A DNA stretch of 64,000 nucleotides. Source: Mesorhizobium plurifarium. Its GTDB lineage: Bacteria; Pseudomonadota; Alphaproteobacteria; Rhizobiales; Rhizobiaceae. Positions 18,259 through 28,152 of this stretch are shown here, one piece after another (position 1 is the first letter of the stretch; each line of letters starts with the position of its first letter). The translations under genes and the position numbers were made by a program. The notes under the pieces were generated by a model, which was not told the origin of the DNA, searched no databases, and saw nothing but the letters and a program-made list of their open reading frames with translations. The stretch covers positions 350,993 through 414,992 of the forward strand of contig CCNB01000012.1 in NCBI GenBank assembly GCA_000824785.1, written 5' to 3'.

Positions 18259-19251
18259 ATGAGCCTTGACGACAAAGTCCAGTCGATCCTGAAGAGCGAA
18301 GTCATCTGGGATGCGCATTCCGGCTTCATGCCCGACCCGGCCGCCGATCTGAACAATCTGCGGATCTGGCGCGACGCGGGCGTCGACTATCTTTCCATCG
18401 ATGTCGGCTTCGATCTCCTGCCCTGGGAAAAGACGGTCGCCACGCTTGCCTATTTCCGGCACTGGATCCTGGCGCGCCCGGCCGACTACACGCTCGTCTC
18501 ATCGACCGACGAAATCCTCGCCGCGAAGGCACAAGGCAAGCTGGCGGTCACCTTCGATATCGAAGGCATGAACGCGCTGAACGGCCGCATCGAAATGGTC
18601 GAGTTCTACCATCGCCTCGGCGTGCGGCAGATGCTGTTCGCCTACAACCGCAACAACCTCGCCGGCGGCGGGTGCCACGACGAGGACACCGGCCTCACCG
18701 CTTTCGGCCGGCAGGTGATCGACGAGATGAACCGTCTCGGCATGTTCGTGGACGTGACCCACACGGGCTATCGCACCACGATGGATGTGATGGAATATAC
18801 CGACCGGCCGGTGATCTTCTCGCACTCCAATCCGAAGGCGCTCTGCGCCCATGGGCGCAACATCACCGACGAGCAGATCAAGGCCTGCGCCCGAACCGGC
18901 GGCATCATCGGCGTCGTCGGCCTCAACCGCTTCCTCGGCGAGGGCCGCACGGATTCCGAACGGCTGGCCGACCACGTCGAATATCTGATCGACCTCGCCG
19001 GCCCGCGCCATGTCGGCATCGGGCTCGACTATGCTTTCCCGGTCGAGGTCGAGGGCATCGAGGACATCATCTCCAGCAATCCACATTTCTGGCCGAAGAA
19101 CGAATATCCCGAAGGCAAGACCACCTACTCGAGCCCGGCTCAGACGAAAGAACTCATCGAGGTCCTGCTGCGCCGCGGTCAGCCGGAGCGCACGGTTCGC
19201 GATGTGATGGGCGGCAACTTCATGCGGCTGGCGCGCGAGATCTGGAAATAG
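18259..19251 (+). CDS. M19 membrane-dipeptidase family peptidase
   Basis: This 330-aa zinc dipeptidase of the renal dipeptidase family hydrolyses dipeptides, including some with D- or modified C-terminal residues. Evidence is WDAHSG near the N-terminus (the metal-binding HxD region), FDIEGMNAL, DVTHTGYRTTMDVM with FSHSNPKALCAHGRN, and HVGIGLDY. It lacks a signal peptide, so it is probably cytoplasmic. ATG 18259 is chosen because the longer frame from 18145 would run through the operator-like site. It leads the plus arm with the second peptide importer. Confidence 0.87.
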   Translation: MSLDDKVQSILKSEVIWDAHSGFMPDPAADLNNLRIWRDAGVDYLSIDVGFDLLPWEKTVATLAYFRHWILARPADYTLVSSTDEILAAKAQGKLAVTFDIEGMNALNGRIEMVEFYHRLGVRQMLFAYNRNNLAGGGCHDEDTGLTAFGRQVIDEMNRLGMFVDVTHTGYRTTMDVMEYTDRPVIFSHSNPKALCAHGRNITDEQIKACARTGGIIGVVGLNRFLGEGRTDSERLADHVEYLIDLAGPRHVGIGLDYAFPVEVEGIEDIISSNPHFWPKNEYPEGKTTYSSPAQTKELIEVLLRRGQPERTVRDVMGGNFMRLAREIWK

Positions 19252-19329
19252 TCGATCGGAACAGCCGTCGCGTCGATCTCCGATAACCGGAAAAGGCGTC
19301 CGGTTCGGCGACAGATGATGCATTTTTTT

Positions 19330-19351
19330 CACTAGACATATGTGTATAGCC
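19330..19351. promoter_or_regulatory. Operator-like site B upstream of second peptide-transporter operon
   Basis: The half-sites CACTAGACATA and TGTGTATAGCC share CTAGACA and GTGTA, with the same 3-base gap, with site A (13 of 22 positions overall). It sits 89 bases upstream of the binding-protein ATG, directly after a T-rich run. Confidence 0.5.
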
Positions 19352-19440
19352 GGGGCAGGCTGATCGGAAGGGGACCTCTGGAAGGGTCTCCCGCAAATAA
19401 GCCGGCGCCGGCGGACACCATAAGCAAGAGGGGTAGAGCA

Positions 19441-21000
19441 ATGATCAAAGCCGCGAACATCAACATAACGCGCCGTGGGGTGCTGGCCGGTGCCGGGGCT
19501 CTGGGCCTCGCCTCGCTGATCTATTCCACCAAACGCTCCCAGGCGGCGGGATCCGTCCTCAGGGTGCGCTCATATGGCGATATCCAGACGCTCGATCCGG
19601 CCTTTCGTCTCGCCGCACCCGAAGGCGACATCACCAATGTCATTTTCGCCGGCCTTGTCGTCGCCACGCCGGGCGACAGCTGGGGCTGGAAGCCGATGGC
19701 CGTGGAGAAGATCGAGCAGCTCGATCCCCTCACCATCGCCTTCAAGCTGCGCGACAATATCGGCTTCACCGACGGCTTCGGCCAGATGACGGCGGAGGAC
19801 GTGAAGTTCTCGATCGAGCGTCTCGCCGATCCCGCCAACAAGTCCCCTTATGCGGGCGACTGGGCGACGCTCAAGGAAGTCGAGGTCAAGGACAAGCTCT
19901 CCGGCATCATCCATCTGAACAAGGCGTTCGCGCCGTTGTGGACCTCGACCTTGCCGACGCCGTCGAGCACGATCCTGTCCAAGCGCGCCGTGACCGAGGC
20001 CGGTGGCAAGCTCGGCGTGAAGCCCGTGGCGCAGTCGGGCCCCTATCTGCTCAAGGAATGGACGCCCAAGCAGCGCACGGTGCTCGTGCGCAACCCGGAC
20101 TGGAAATACGAGCAGGGCGGTTACGACGAGATCCACGTCCATCCGATCGAGGACGAGAAGACCGCAGAGCTCGGCTATGAGGCCGGCGACCTCGATTATA
20201 CTTGGACGTCGGTATCCTCGATCAAGCGGCTGAAGGAAACGCCGCCGGCCGACACCGTCGTGGTCGAGAAGCCGTCGCTCGCCTTCGTCTGGCTCGGCAT
20301 GAACCAGATCGCGGCGCCCTTCGACAATCCGGACCTGCGCCGCGCCGTCCAGTACGGCGTCGACCGCAAGGCCGTGGTGGACGCGGCCTATTTCGGCGCC
20401 GCCGCCACCTCCACCGGCATCATCGCGCCTGGCCTGATCGGCCACCGCGAGAAGAACCTCTTCGAATACGATCCCGACAAGGCGCGCGAGCTGGTCAACA
20501 AGGCCGGCGCCAGTGGCGTCACCGTCACGCTCGACATCCTCAACAAGGCGGAACGCCTGTCGGCGGCGCAGGTCGTGCAGGCGAACCTGCAGGACATCGG
20601 CATCAACGTCGAGATCAAGCAGAACGACAGCGGCACGTTCTGGACGCTGGGATCGAAGCAAAACCCCTATTACAAGAAGCTCCAGATGGTGCTGTCGCGT
20701 TTCTCGATGCAGCCGGATCCGAGCTGGGCGACGGAGTGGTACACGACCAGCCAGATCGGTGAGTGGAACTGGGAGCAGTTCAGCAGCGCCGAATTCGACA
20801 AGCTGGTCACCGAAGGCAAGATCGAGCTCGATCCGGCCAAGCGCGACGTCATGTACAAGAAGATGCAGGACCTGATGGAGGAGAGTGGCTGCTACGTCTT
20901 CCTCACCCATGAGGTCACCGGCGTGATGTACCGCAAGAGCGTTGCCGCCGGCCTCAAGCCGAATGGTGAGCCGTGCTTCGCAGACTTCAAACCTGCCTGA
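19441..21000 (+). CDS. Peptide-type ABC transporter substrate-binding protein (SBP_bac_5), Tat-exported
   Basis: This 519-aa binding protein starts with a twin-arginine signal (TRRGVLAGAGALGLASL) followed by RVRSYGDIQTLDPAFRL, the SBP_bac_5 opening. GAGGGG lies upstream of ATG 19441. It is a paralog of the protein encoded at 4596-6158. It is the first gene of the second importer, behind site B, and is followed after 50 bases by the permease genes. A Tat route for a soluble binding protein suggests cytoplasmic folding before export. Confidence 0.88.
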   Translation: MIKAANINITRRGVLAGAGALGLASLIYSTKRSQAAGSVLRVRSYGDIQTLDPAFRLAAPEGDITNVIFAGLVVATPGDSWGWKPMAVEKIEQLDPLTIAFKLRDNIGFTDGFGQMTAEDVKFSIERLADPANKSPYAGDWATLKEVEVKDKLSGIIHLNKAFAPLWTSTLPTPSSTILSKRAVTEAGGKLGVKPVAQSGPYLLKEWTPKQRTVLVRNPDWKYEQGGYDEIHVHPIEDEKTAELGYEAGDLDYTWTSVSSIKRLKETPPADTVVVEKPSLAFVWLGMNQIAAPFDNPDLRRAVQYGVDRKAVVDAAYFGAAATSTGIIAPGLIGHREKNLFEYDPDKARELVNKAGASGVTVTLDILNKAERLSAAQVVQANLQDIGINVEIKQNDSGTFWTLGSKQNPYYKKLQMVLSRFSMQPDPSWATEWYTTSQIGEWNWEQFSSAEFDKLVTEGKIELDPAKRDVMYKKMQDLMEESGCYVFLTHEVTGVMYRKSVAAGLKPNGEPCFADFKPA

Positions 21001-21050
21001 CGTGATGCAAGACGACGGCACGGCGCGGGGCGGATCGGTCGGCTCCTGAG

Positions 21051-21998
21051 ATGCTTCGCTATGCGCTGAAACGACTGGGCCTGGGCATCATCATCGTGAG
21101 CGTCGCGATGGTGATGCTGTTCGCCATGATCTATGTGATCCCAGGCGATCCGGCATCGGTGGCGCTCGGGCCGCGCGCCACGCCCGAGATGGTCCAGGCC
21201 CTGCGCAGCCGCATGGGGCTGGACCAGCCGATCTGGATCCAGTTCTTCAGATTTTATTTCTCCGCGCTGCGCGGCGACCTGGGCACCGAGGTGCTGTCCG
21301 GGCGGCCGGTGCTGGACGTCGTCTTCGAGCAGCTGCCCTACACGCTGGCGCTGATCGCGGGCGCGATCTCATGGTCCGTGCTGCTCGGCATTCCGCTGGG
21401 CTGCATCGCGGCGGTGCGGCGCGGCGGCTTCGTCGACCGGGTCATCGGCGTCCTGTCGGTCGCGGTGATCGCGGTGCCATCCTTCGTCATCGCGATCTAT
21501 TCCCTGCTGATCTTCGCCGTCGCCCTGCAGTGGCTGCCGGCCATCGGCGCGGGCGAGCCCGGCAATCTCGCCAGCCAGCTGAAACATCTTGCCCTGCCCT
21601 CGCTCGCGATCGGCGTCGGCTGGGTCGGCTACATCGCGCGCATGGTGCGCGCTTCCATGCTGGAGACGCTGGAAGCCAGCCACATCCGCACCGCGCGCGC
21701 TTTCGGTCTGACCGATCGGCGCATCACCTATTCCTATGCCTTGCGTATCGCCATCCTGCCGACCGTCACGCTGCTCGGCGTCGGCATTGGCAATATGGTG
21801 TCTTCCGCTGTCTTCGCCGAGATCGTCTTTGCCCGCCCCGGCATCGGCAAGCTGGTCTATGAGGCGATCTCGGTGCGCAATTATCCGGTCGTCACCGGCG
21901 CCGTGCTGGTGACGACCGCTTTCTTCGTCGTCGTGAACGCTCTCGCCGACATCCTCATTGGTGCGTTGGACCCCCGTGTCAGAACAAGCTTTGATTGA
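21051..21998 (+). CDS. Dipeptide-type ABC transporter permease (DppB class)
   Basis: This 315-aa multi-pass protein is a close relative of the one at 9018-9968. It shares YVIPGDPASVALGPRATPEM, the long internal helices and a LDPRVRTSFD C-terminus. It forms the membrane channel with the following DppC-type gene, whose start lies inside its 3' end. Confidence 0.9.
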   Translation: MLRYALKRLGLGIIIVSVAMVMLFAMIYVIPGDPASVALGPRATPEMVQALRSRMGLDQPIWIQFFRFYFSALRGDLGTEVLSGRPVLDVVFEQLPYTLALIAGAISWSVLLGIPLGCIAAVRRGGFVDRVIGVLSVAVIAVPSFVIAIYSLLIFAVALQWLPAIGAGEPGNLASQLKHLALPSLAIGVGWVGYIARMVRASMLETLEASHIRTARAFGLTDRRITYSYALRIAILPTVTLLGVGIGNMVSSAVFAEIVFARPGIGKLVYEAISVRNYPVVTGAVLVTTAFFVVVNALADILIGALDPRVRTSFD

Positions 21999-22863
21999 GC
22001 GGCAGCCGCGCGAGCGCATCGGCAAGGCGGGCCGCGTGCTTCGGCGCATCCTTCGCGAGCCGCTGGGTGCATTCGGCCTCACCCTGGTCGTGATCGTCGT
22101 TCTATCGGCTCTCTTCGCCGACGTGCTGACCAGCTATCCGCCAACTAAACTTGCCCCAGCCGAGCGCTTCGCGCCCGCAAGCCTGCAGCACCTGCTGGGC
22201 ACCGACCATCTGGGACGCGACCTGTTCTCGCGCGTGCTCCATGGCGGCCGCATCGCGCTGGCCATTGCGCTCGGCGCGACCGGACTGTCGCTCATCGGCG
22301 GCATCGTGCTCGGGCTCATCGCCGGCTACGGGCCGCGCTGGCTCGACAATCTGATGCTCCTGCTCTTCGATGCCATCAAGAGCTTCCCGACCGTGATGCT
22401 GGCGCTCACGCTGGTCACGCTGACCGGACCGTCGCTGCTTGCGGTGCTGATCGTGGTCGTGCTGGTCAACGTGCCCGGCTATGCCCGCATCATCAGGACA
22501 CAGACGCTCGTCCTGAAATCCGCCGAGCATGTCATGGCCGCACGCTCGATGGGCGCGAGCACAGCGCGCATCCTCACCGTCCATATATTGCCCAACGTGA
22601 TCGGCCCGATCCTCATCCTCGCATCGATGGACATCCCGGTCGTCGTGGCGATCGAGGCGGGCCTGAGCTTTCTCGGCCTCGGCGTCAGACCGCCTCTGCC
22701 AAGCTGGGGCGCGATCCTGAACGACGGCTTCGTCAACATCCGCGATTCATACTGGATCGTGGTCGCCGGCGGCCTGCCGATCATCCTCACAACGCTCGGC
22801 TTCACCTTCCTCGGCGAGACCTTGCGCGACGTTTTCGACCCCCGGCTGAAGAGGCGCGAATGA
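21976..22863 (+). CDS. Dipeptide-type ABC transporter permease (DppC class)
   Basis: This 295-aa permease has the family segment FAPASLQHLLGTDHLGRDLFSRV and FLGLGVRPPLPSWG. No ATG is available at the right place. GTG 21976 is the most likely start and overlaps the upstream permease gene by 23 bases; TTG 21958 or GTG 21961 are alternatives. The stop overlaps the next ATG (ATGA). Confidence 0.87.
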   Translation: MSEQALIERQPRERIGKAGRVLRRILREPLGAFGLTLVVIVVLSALFADVLTSYPPTKLAPAERFAPASLQHLLGTDHLGRDLFSRVLHGGRIALAIALGATGLSLIGGIVLGLIAGYGPRWLDNLMLLLFDAIKSFPTVMLALTLVTLTGPSLLAVLIVVVLVNVPGYARIIRTQTLVLKSAEHVMAARSMGASTARILTVHILPNVIGPILILASMDIPVVVAIEAGLSFLGLGVRPPLPSWGAILNDGFVNIRDSYWIVVAGGLPIILTTLGFTFLGETLRDVFDPRLKRRE

Positions 22864-23840
22864 CCGTCCTCGACGTCAAGGACCTCAGCGTCGACTTCGC
22901 CACCGAAGCCGGCACATTGCAGGCGCTGCGCAAGGTGAGCCTGGAGGTGCCGGCGAACCGGATCGTCGGCATCGTCGGCGAGTCGGGCTGCGGAAAATCG
23001 ACACTGATCAACGCCGTTCTCGGCCTGCTCGCCGACAATGGCGCGGTCACGGCGGGCCAGATCCTGTTCGAGGGCAAAAGCGATCTCGTCCATCTCGACG
23101 GCAATGGCATGCGGGCGCTGCGCGGCCAGAAGATCGCAACCGTCTTCCAGGACCCGATGGGGGCGCTGAACCCGGTGCTTTCCGTGGGCAAGCAGATGCG
23201 CGACATCCAGTACCGCTCCGGGCTGTCGCGCAAGGCAAAGGACGCGCTCTCGGTCGAGATGCTGCGCAAGGTCCGGATCCCCGATCCCGAGCGCCGGCTG
23301 GCGCAGTTTCCGCACGAATTCTCCGGCGGCATGAAGCAGCGCATCGCGATCGCCATGGCGCTGCTGATGCGGCCCTCGCTGCTGATTGCCGATGAGCCGA
23401 CGACGGCTCTCGACGCCACGCTCGAAGTCGCCATCATCGAGCTGCTCAAGGAGCTGCAGAAGCAGATCGGCTGCTCGGTGCTGTTCATCTCGCATCATCT
23501 CGGCGTTATCGCCGAGCTGTGCGACGAGATGATCGTCATGTATGCCGGCGAAGTGGTCGAACGCGGCTCGACCCGCGACATCTTCCACAATCCACGCCAT
23601 CCCTACACGAAGAAGCTGCTCGACTGCGATCCGGCAAGGCTCTCGCGCCGCGAGCCGCGGCTGCCCACCATTCCCGGCACGCTGCCGGACCTGCGCAACC
23701 GCCCCAAGGGCTGCGTTTTCCAGGCACGCTGCGAGTTCGCGGACGATGCCTGCTCCACGATGCCGCCCGATAGGGCGGTGAGCGCGTCTCACGTCGCGCG
23801 GTGCTGGCATACCGACGAGACGGCCGGAGCGGCCGCATGA
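22860..23840 (+). CDS. Dipeptide-type ABC transporter ATPase (DppD/OppD class)
   Basis: This 326-aa ATPase has Walker [10 protein letters not shown], signature FSGGMKQRIAI, Walker B LLIADEPT and the Cys-rich OppD C-terminus (GCVFQARCEFADDAC). It overlaps both neighbours by 4 bases. It is a paralog of the gene at 7185-8150. Confidence 0.9.
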   Translation: MTVLDVKDLSVDFATEAGTLQALRKVSLEVPANRIVGIVGESGCGKSTLINAVLGLLADNGAVTAGQILFEGKSDLVHLDGNGMRALRGQKIATVFQDPMGALNPVLSVGKQMRDIQYRSGLSRKAKDALSVEMLRKVRIPDPERRLAQFPHEFSGGMKQRIAIAMALLMRPSLLIADEPTTALDATLEVAIIELLKELQKQIGCSVLFISHHLGVIAELCDEMIVMYAGEVVERGSTRDIFHNPRHPYTKKLLDCDPARLSRREPRLPTIPGTLPDLRNRPKGCVFQARCEFADDACSTMPPDRAVSASHVARCWHTDETAGAAA

Positions 23841-24847
23841 CGACGGAACCCCTGCTTTCCGTTTCCGAACTTCGCGTGCGCTTTCGCATCGGCGGCATGA
23901 TGAGCGCGCTGGCCGGCCGGCGGACGGAAATCGAAGCCGTCTCCGGCGTCGGCTTCACCCTGGAGCGCGGCCAGACGCTGGCGCTGGTCGGCGAATCCGG
24001 ATCGGGCAAGACCACGCTGGCCCGCGCCGTCGACGGGCTGCAGCCGGCCGCGGGCGGCTCGATCCGCTTCGAGGGCCGCGAGTTGCGCGACCTGCCGAAG
24101 AAGGACTGGAAGCCGCTCCGCCGCAAGATGTCGATGATGTTCCAGGACCCGGTCGGCTCGCTGTCGCCGCGCCTCAGCGTCCGCTCGCTGCTGGCGGAGC
24201 CGTTCGCCATCCACGGCCTGTCCGGCCGCAGCCTCGAAGCCGAGGTCGAGCGCCTGCTCGCCCTGGTCGGACTGCCGCGCGATTTCGCCGACCGCTATCC
24301 GCACCAGCTCTCCGGCGGCCAGGCGCGCCGGGTCGGCGTCGCAAGAGCCGTCGCGCTCGACCCGGAGCTGATCATCGCCGATGAACCGACCGCCGGGCTC
24401 GACGTGTCGATCCAGGGCGAGGTGCTCAACCTGCTCAACGACCTGCGCGACCGCATGGGCCTGTCGATGCTCATCATCACGCACAATCTGCACGTCGTGC
24501 GCCAGATCGCCGACCGGATGGCGGTGATGTATCTCGGGCGCTTCGTCGAGGAAGGCGAGACCGAGGCGATTTTCCGGGCGCCGCATCATCCCTACACGGC
24601 GGCGCTGCTGTCCGCGAACCCCGAGCCCGATCCGGACAAGGTGCATAACCGCATCGCGCTGTCGGCCGAAGTGCCGTCGCTGCTCGACAGGCCTTCGGGA
24701 TGCGAGTTCCACACACGCTGCCCGTTCGCGCAGGCTATCTGCCGGACGCAAGCCCCCGCCCCGTCCGCGGTCGGCTCGAGCCGGCTTACCTGTCACTTCC
24801 CGCTCAATGGTGGCCCGAGCGCCGTCGAGGCAATCGCCGCAAGTTAA
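23837..24847 (+). CDS. Dipeptide-type ABC transporter ATPase (DppF/OppF class)
   Basis: This 336-aa ATPase has Walker A GESGSGKTT, signature LSGGQARRVG, Walker B LIIADEPT and a Cys-bearing C-terminus (GCEFHTRCPFAQAIC). ATG 23837 overlaps the previous stop and removes a 12-residue extension that belongs to another frame. It is followed after 15 bases by the S15 hydrolase gene. Confidence 0.9.
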   Translation: MTTEPLLSVSELRVRFRIGGMMSALAGRRTEIEAVSGVGFTLERGQTLALVGESGSGKTTLARAVDGLQPAAGGSIRFEGRELRDLPKKDWKPLRRKMSMMFQDPVGSLSPRLSVRSLLAEPFAIHGLSGRSLEAEVERLLALVGLPRDFADRYPHQLSGGQARRVGVARAVALDPELIIADEPTAGLDVSIQGEVLNLLNDLRDRMGLSMLIITHNLHVVRQIADRMAVMYLGRFVEEGETEAIFRAPHHPYTAALLSANPEPDPDKVHNRIALSAEVPSLLDRPSGCEFHTRCPFAQAICRTQAPAPSAVGSSRLTCHFPLNGGPSAVEAIAAS

Positions 24848-24862
24848 GAGAAGGTCCGTCCG

Positions 24863-26890
24863 ATGAAAGATATCCACGTGGTCACCGATTTCCCGCGCAA
24901 GGTCCGCGAGATCGAGAACCTGTGGATCCCGATGCCGGACGGCGTGAAGCTCGCCGCCCGCATCTGGCTCCCGGAAGACGCGGAAGCCGATCCGGTGCCG
25001 GCCATCCTCGAATACCTGCCCTACCGCAAGCGCGACGGAACGGTGGAGCGCGATGCGCTCACCCATCCCTATTTCGCCGGCCACGGCTATGCCGGCGTGC
25101 GTGTCGACATGCGCGGCACCGGCGACAGCGAAGGCGTCTGCAAGGGCGAATATCTGAAGCAGGAACAGGACGATTGTCTCGCCGTCATCGAATGGCTGGC
25201 GAAGCAGCCCTGGTGCTCGGGCGCGGTCGGCATGATCGGCATCAGTTGGGGCGGCTTCAACGGGCTCCAGGTCGCGGCCCGACGCCCGCCGGCGCTGAAG
25301 GCGGTCATCTCGCTCTGCTCCACCGACGACCGCTACAACGACGACGTGCATTATCTCGGCGGCGCGCAGATGTGCGACAATCTGATGTGGGGCACGACCG
25401 CCTGGGCGATCGCCATGACGCCGCCCGATCCGCTGATCGTCGGCGAACGCTGGCGCGAGTTCTGGGAGGGACGCCTCAAGGGCAACGGCATCTGGATGCA
25501 GGACTGGTTCGAGCACCAGCGCCGCGACGACTTCTACAAGCATGGCTCGATCTGCGAGGACTACTCAGACGTCGAGATCCCGGTCTACGCCGTCGGCGGC
25601 TGGGCGGACGGCTACCCGAACCCGATCTTCCGCATGCTTGAACACCTGCCGGGCATCCGCAAGGGACTGATCGGCCCGTGGGGTCACAAATATCCGCACT
25701 TCGCCATGCCCGGGCCGCGCATGGGCTTCCTCCAGGAATGCCTGCGCTGGTGGGACCAGTATCTCAAGGGCATCGACACCGGCATCGCCGACGAACCCAT
25801 GCTGCGCGCCTGGATGCAGGAACCGGCGGCGCCGGCCGCCATCTATGACGAGCGACCCGGGCGTTGGGTGGCCGAGCCGTCCTGGCCGGGACCCGGCGTA
25901 GGCGAACATACGCTTGCCTTGTCGCCCGGCAAGCTTGCCGAAGACGGCGCCAGCGACGACGTGCTGAAGATCCGCTCACCCTCGACGGCGGGGCTGTCGT
26001 CGGGCGCGTGGTGCGCCTACGGTGTCCTGCCCACCTTGCCGGTCGACCAGCGCATGGAAGCCGGCAACGCGCTCGTCTTTGAAACCGAGCCGCTTGAGGA
26101 GGCCGTGGAAATCCTCGGCTTCCCGGAATTCGAGGTGAAGCTCGCCTCGGACAAGCCGGTCGCGCTGATCTCCGCGACCCTGTCGCTGGTGCTGGAAGAC
26201 GGCGCGGCCTCGCGCGTCAGCTACGGCATCCTCAACCTGACTCACCGGCATGACGATCTCGACCTGAAGCCGATGACACCGGGCAAAGCCGAGACGGTGC
26301 GCCTGAAATTGCGCTGCTGCGGCCAGCGCTTCGAGAAGGGCCAGCGCATCCGGCTCGCCATCGCCACCGGGCATTGGCCGATCGTCTTCCCGGGGCCGGA
26401 GAACGCGACGCTGTCGATCCATTGCGCCGGCAGCAGGCTGATCCTGCCGGTACGAAAGCCGCAGCCGCTCGATAAGACGCTCCCGGAATTCGAGGGACCG
26501 GAAAGCGCCACGCCGATGGCGCAGGACGTGATCAAGGCAGGCGAGCCTTTCCGGCGCGAGGTGACCACAGACCAGATCACCGGCGAGACGAGCTATACGG
26601 TCGTCGTCGACGGCGGCACGGTGCGTCACCCGCATACCGGCATCACCCTCTCTGCCAGGCAGACCGAAGTCTTCACCATCCATCCGGACGATCCGAACTC
26701 GGCGCGCGGGACCGTGACCTGGGACAAGACCTATGCGCGCGGCGACTGGAACGCCCGCGTTTCGGTCTCCGCCACGGTGCGCGCATTGCGTGATGTCTGG
26801 CGCATGGAAACGCATCTTGTCGCGCGCGCCGGTGACGAGGTCGTGGTCGACCGCGAGGAGGTCAAGGAGTTTCCACGCGACCTGAACTGA
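24863..26890 (+). CDS. CocE/NonD family hydrolase (peptidase S15 fold), second copy
   Basis: This 675-aa serine hydrolase is paralogous to the protein at 9982-11991. The nucleophile is Ser128 in GISWGGFN, preceded by VDMRGTGDSEG. The C-terminal jelly-roll domain of the X-Pro dipeptidyl-peptidase/CocE family follows from about residue 400. AGAAGG precedes the ATG. It is the last gene of the importer operon and presumably hydrolyses the imported compound in the cytoplasm. It ends 23 bases before the convergent TetR gene. Confidence 0.86.
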   Translation: MKDIHVVTDFPRKVREIENLWIPMPDGVKLAARIWLPEDAEADPVPAILEYLPYRKRDGTVERDALTHPYFAGHGYAGVRVDMRGTGDSEGVCKGEYLKQEQDDCLAVIEWLAKQPWCSGAVGMIGISWGGFNGLQVAARRPPALKAVISLCSTDDRYNDDVHYLGGAQMCDNLMWGTTAWAIAMTPPDPLIVGERWREFWEGRLKGNGIWMQDWFEHQRRDDFYKHGSICEDYSDVEIPVYAVGGWADGYPNPIFRMLEHLPGIRKGLIGPWGHKYPHFAMPGPRMGFLQECLRWWDQYLKGIDTGIADEPMLRAWMQEPAAPAAIYDERPGRWVAEPSWPGPGVGEHTLALSPGKLAEDGASDDVLKIRSPSTAGLSSGAWCAYGVLPTLPVDQRMEAGNALVFETEPLEEAVEILGFPEFEVKLASDKPVALISATLSLVLEDGAASRVSYGILNLTHRHDDLDLKPMTPGKAETVRLKLRCCGQRFEKGQRIRLAIATGHWPIVFPGPENATLSIHCAGSRLILPVRKPQPLDKTLPEFEGPESATPMAQDVIKAGEPFRREVTTDQITGETSYTVVVDGGTVRHPHTGITLSARQTEVFTIHPDDPNSARGTVTWDKTYARGDWNARVSVSATVRALRDVWRMETHLVARAGDEVVVDREEVKEFPRDLN

Positions 26891-26913
26891 CGTGATCGCG
26901 GACGGCGGGCTGG

Positions 26914-27576
26914 TCAGCCGGGGTTTTTCAGGAGCATCTTTTCGGCGAAGGCCTCGACCTCGCCTGCGCGAGGTTCCTTGCCGGTGTGCGTGAGCAGGTA
27001 GGCAGGGGTCAGGAAAAGACGGTTGCTGACCGGCTCGACGATCTCGAGCGAGTAATAGCCGATCTGCGTGAAGTAGAGCACGCGCGCCCGCACGAACGCT
27101 TCCGTGTCGGCATAACCGTGCCGCGAGAACATGGCGCGGACGGCATCGACCCGTGTATCGTCTTCCTCGTTGACGATCCGATGCACTTTTGCGGACTGGC
27201 GCGACCAGGCGCGCACGGCAAAATCCAGCCGCGGATTGAACAGCTTCTCATCCAGCCAGCACTCGAAGACATTGAGCACTGCCTGTGTGATCGACGCGGC
27301 CGGCCGACCGGCCTGCTCGACGATGAAACGCGTGTTGTTGTTGCGCCAGTAATCCAGCAGCTGGTCGAGCAGATCCTGGCGGCTCTTGAAGTACCAGTAG
27401 AAACTGGACCGGGAGACGTTCAGCTTTTGCCCGAGCGCAAGCACGCGCACGGCTTCCACGCCCTCGGAGATCAACGTCTCCAGCGCGAGGTTCATCCAGT
27501 CCTCGCGCGTCACCTTGGTGTTGCCGATCAGACCGGGCCGCCGCACGACTTCATCATCACTGGAATCGGAGAACAT
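26914..27576 (-). CDS. TetR-family transcriptional regulator
   Basis: This 220-aa regulator has a TetR helix-turn-helix at about residues 36-65 (ALGQKLNVSRSSFYWYFKSR) and an all-helical ligand domain. It lies 51 bases after soxG and is probably the last gene of the soxBDAG operon. Its position between converging arms parallels the BetI-like gene of block 1. Sites A, B and C share a motif and flank the arms, so it is the best candidate for their regulator. The protein is not closely similar to the first TetR, which fits the unrelated operator sequences. Confidence 0.83.
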   Translation of the reverse strand: MFSDSSDDEVVRRPGLIGNTKVTREDWMNLALETLISEGVEAVRVLALGQKLNVSRSSFYWYFKSRQDLLDQLLDYWRNNNTRFIVEQAGRPAASITQAVLNVFECWLDEKLFNPRLDFAVRAWSRQSAKVHRIVNEEDDTRVDAVRAMFSRHGYADTEAFVRARVLYFTQIGYYSLEIVEPVSNRLFLTPAYLLTHTGKEPRAGEVEAFAEKMLLKNPG

Positions 27577-27627
27577 GTCGGGCCGGCCAAGTTTGAACGC
27601 CGGCTAGATAGACCTGAAACCACCCCG

Positions 27628-28152
27628 CTACAATACTTGCGCTTGCTCGAGCCACTCCCAGAGATAGGGGGCAAGGCCCCGGTTGACATGGAGACGCGCC
27701 CGATCGGGATTGCCGAACCGGTAGAAGAGGACGCCGACGCCGGCAAAAAGGATCGAAGCCGAGGGGCTTGCCGCTTCCGGATCGAGTGCCGTGCCCCTGG
27801 CGATCAGGCGATCCAGGTCCGGCCCCTCGATCTCGAACACATGCAGTCCGGCATCCATGACCGTGACCGCGAAACCGGCCGCGTGCCAGCCGGCCGCAAT
27901 GGGGAACGGCTGTTCCCCGACCGCAAGAAGGCGGTCGCGCGCGATCCGCACCAGGTATTTGTCGCCGCTGGCGATTGCGCCCGCGCCGACGCCTTCGCCG
28001 GCAAGACCCGAAGCCTTCGACCAGGCCGCGAGGTCGCCGCTGACCAGAAGCTGGTTAAGCCCGCCAAGCGTGCGCACGGTCACGCCATCCTTGTTCAGTG
28101 CCGCGGTAGCAAAGTCGGGCGCCGCCGGCCACTTTTCGGCAAGGTTACGCAT
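27628..28152 (-). CDS. soxG: Sarcosine oxidase gamma subunit
   Basis: This 174-aa SoxG-family subunit belongs to heterotetrameric sarcosine oxidase, which converts sarcosine to glycine and loads the methyl carbon on tetrahydrofolate. ATG 28152 is chosen, overlapping soxA by 8 bases; a longer frame to 28371 runs inside soxA and is not coding. GTVRTLGGLNQ-like (VTVRTLGGLNQLLVSGD) and the position after soxA support the call. Gamma is the least conserved subunit. Confidence 0.85.
   Translation of the reverse strand: MRNLAEKWPAAPDFATAALNKDGVTVRTLGGLNQLLVSGDLAAWSKASGLAGEGVGAGAIASGDKYLVRIARDRLLAVGEQPFPIAAGWHAAGFAVTVMDAGLHVFEIEGPDLDRLIARGTALDPEAASPSASILFAGVGVLFYRFGNPDRARLHVNRGLAPYLWEWLEQAQVL

Noticed and set aside
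23789..25543. 584-aa minus-strand open frame across the ATPase and hydrolase genes
   Set aside because: It spans two well-supported plus-strand genes and is a codon-bias shadow.
26900..26930. Rho-independent terminator between the S15 hydrolase and TetR genes
   Set aside because: A short GGCT/AGCC pair precedes five Ts, but the stem is only four base pairs and overlaps the TetR stop.
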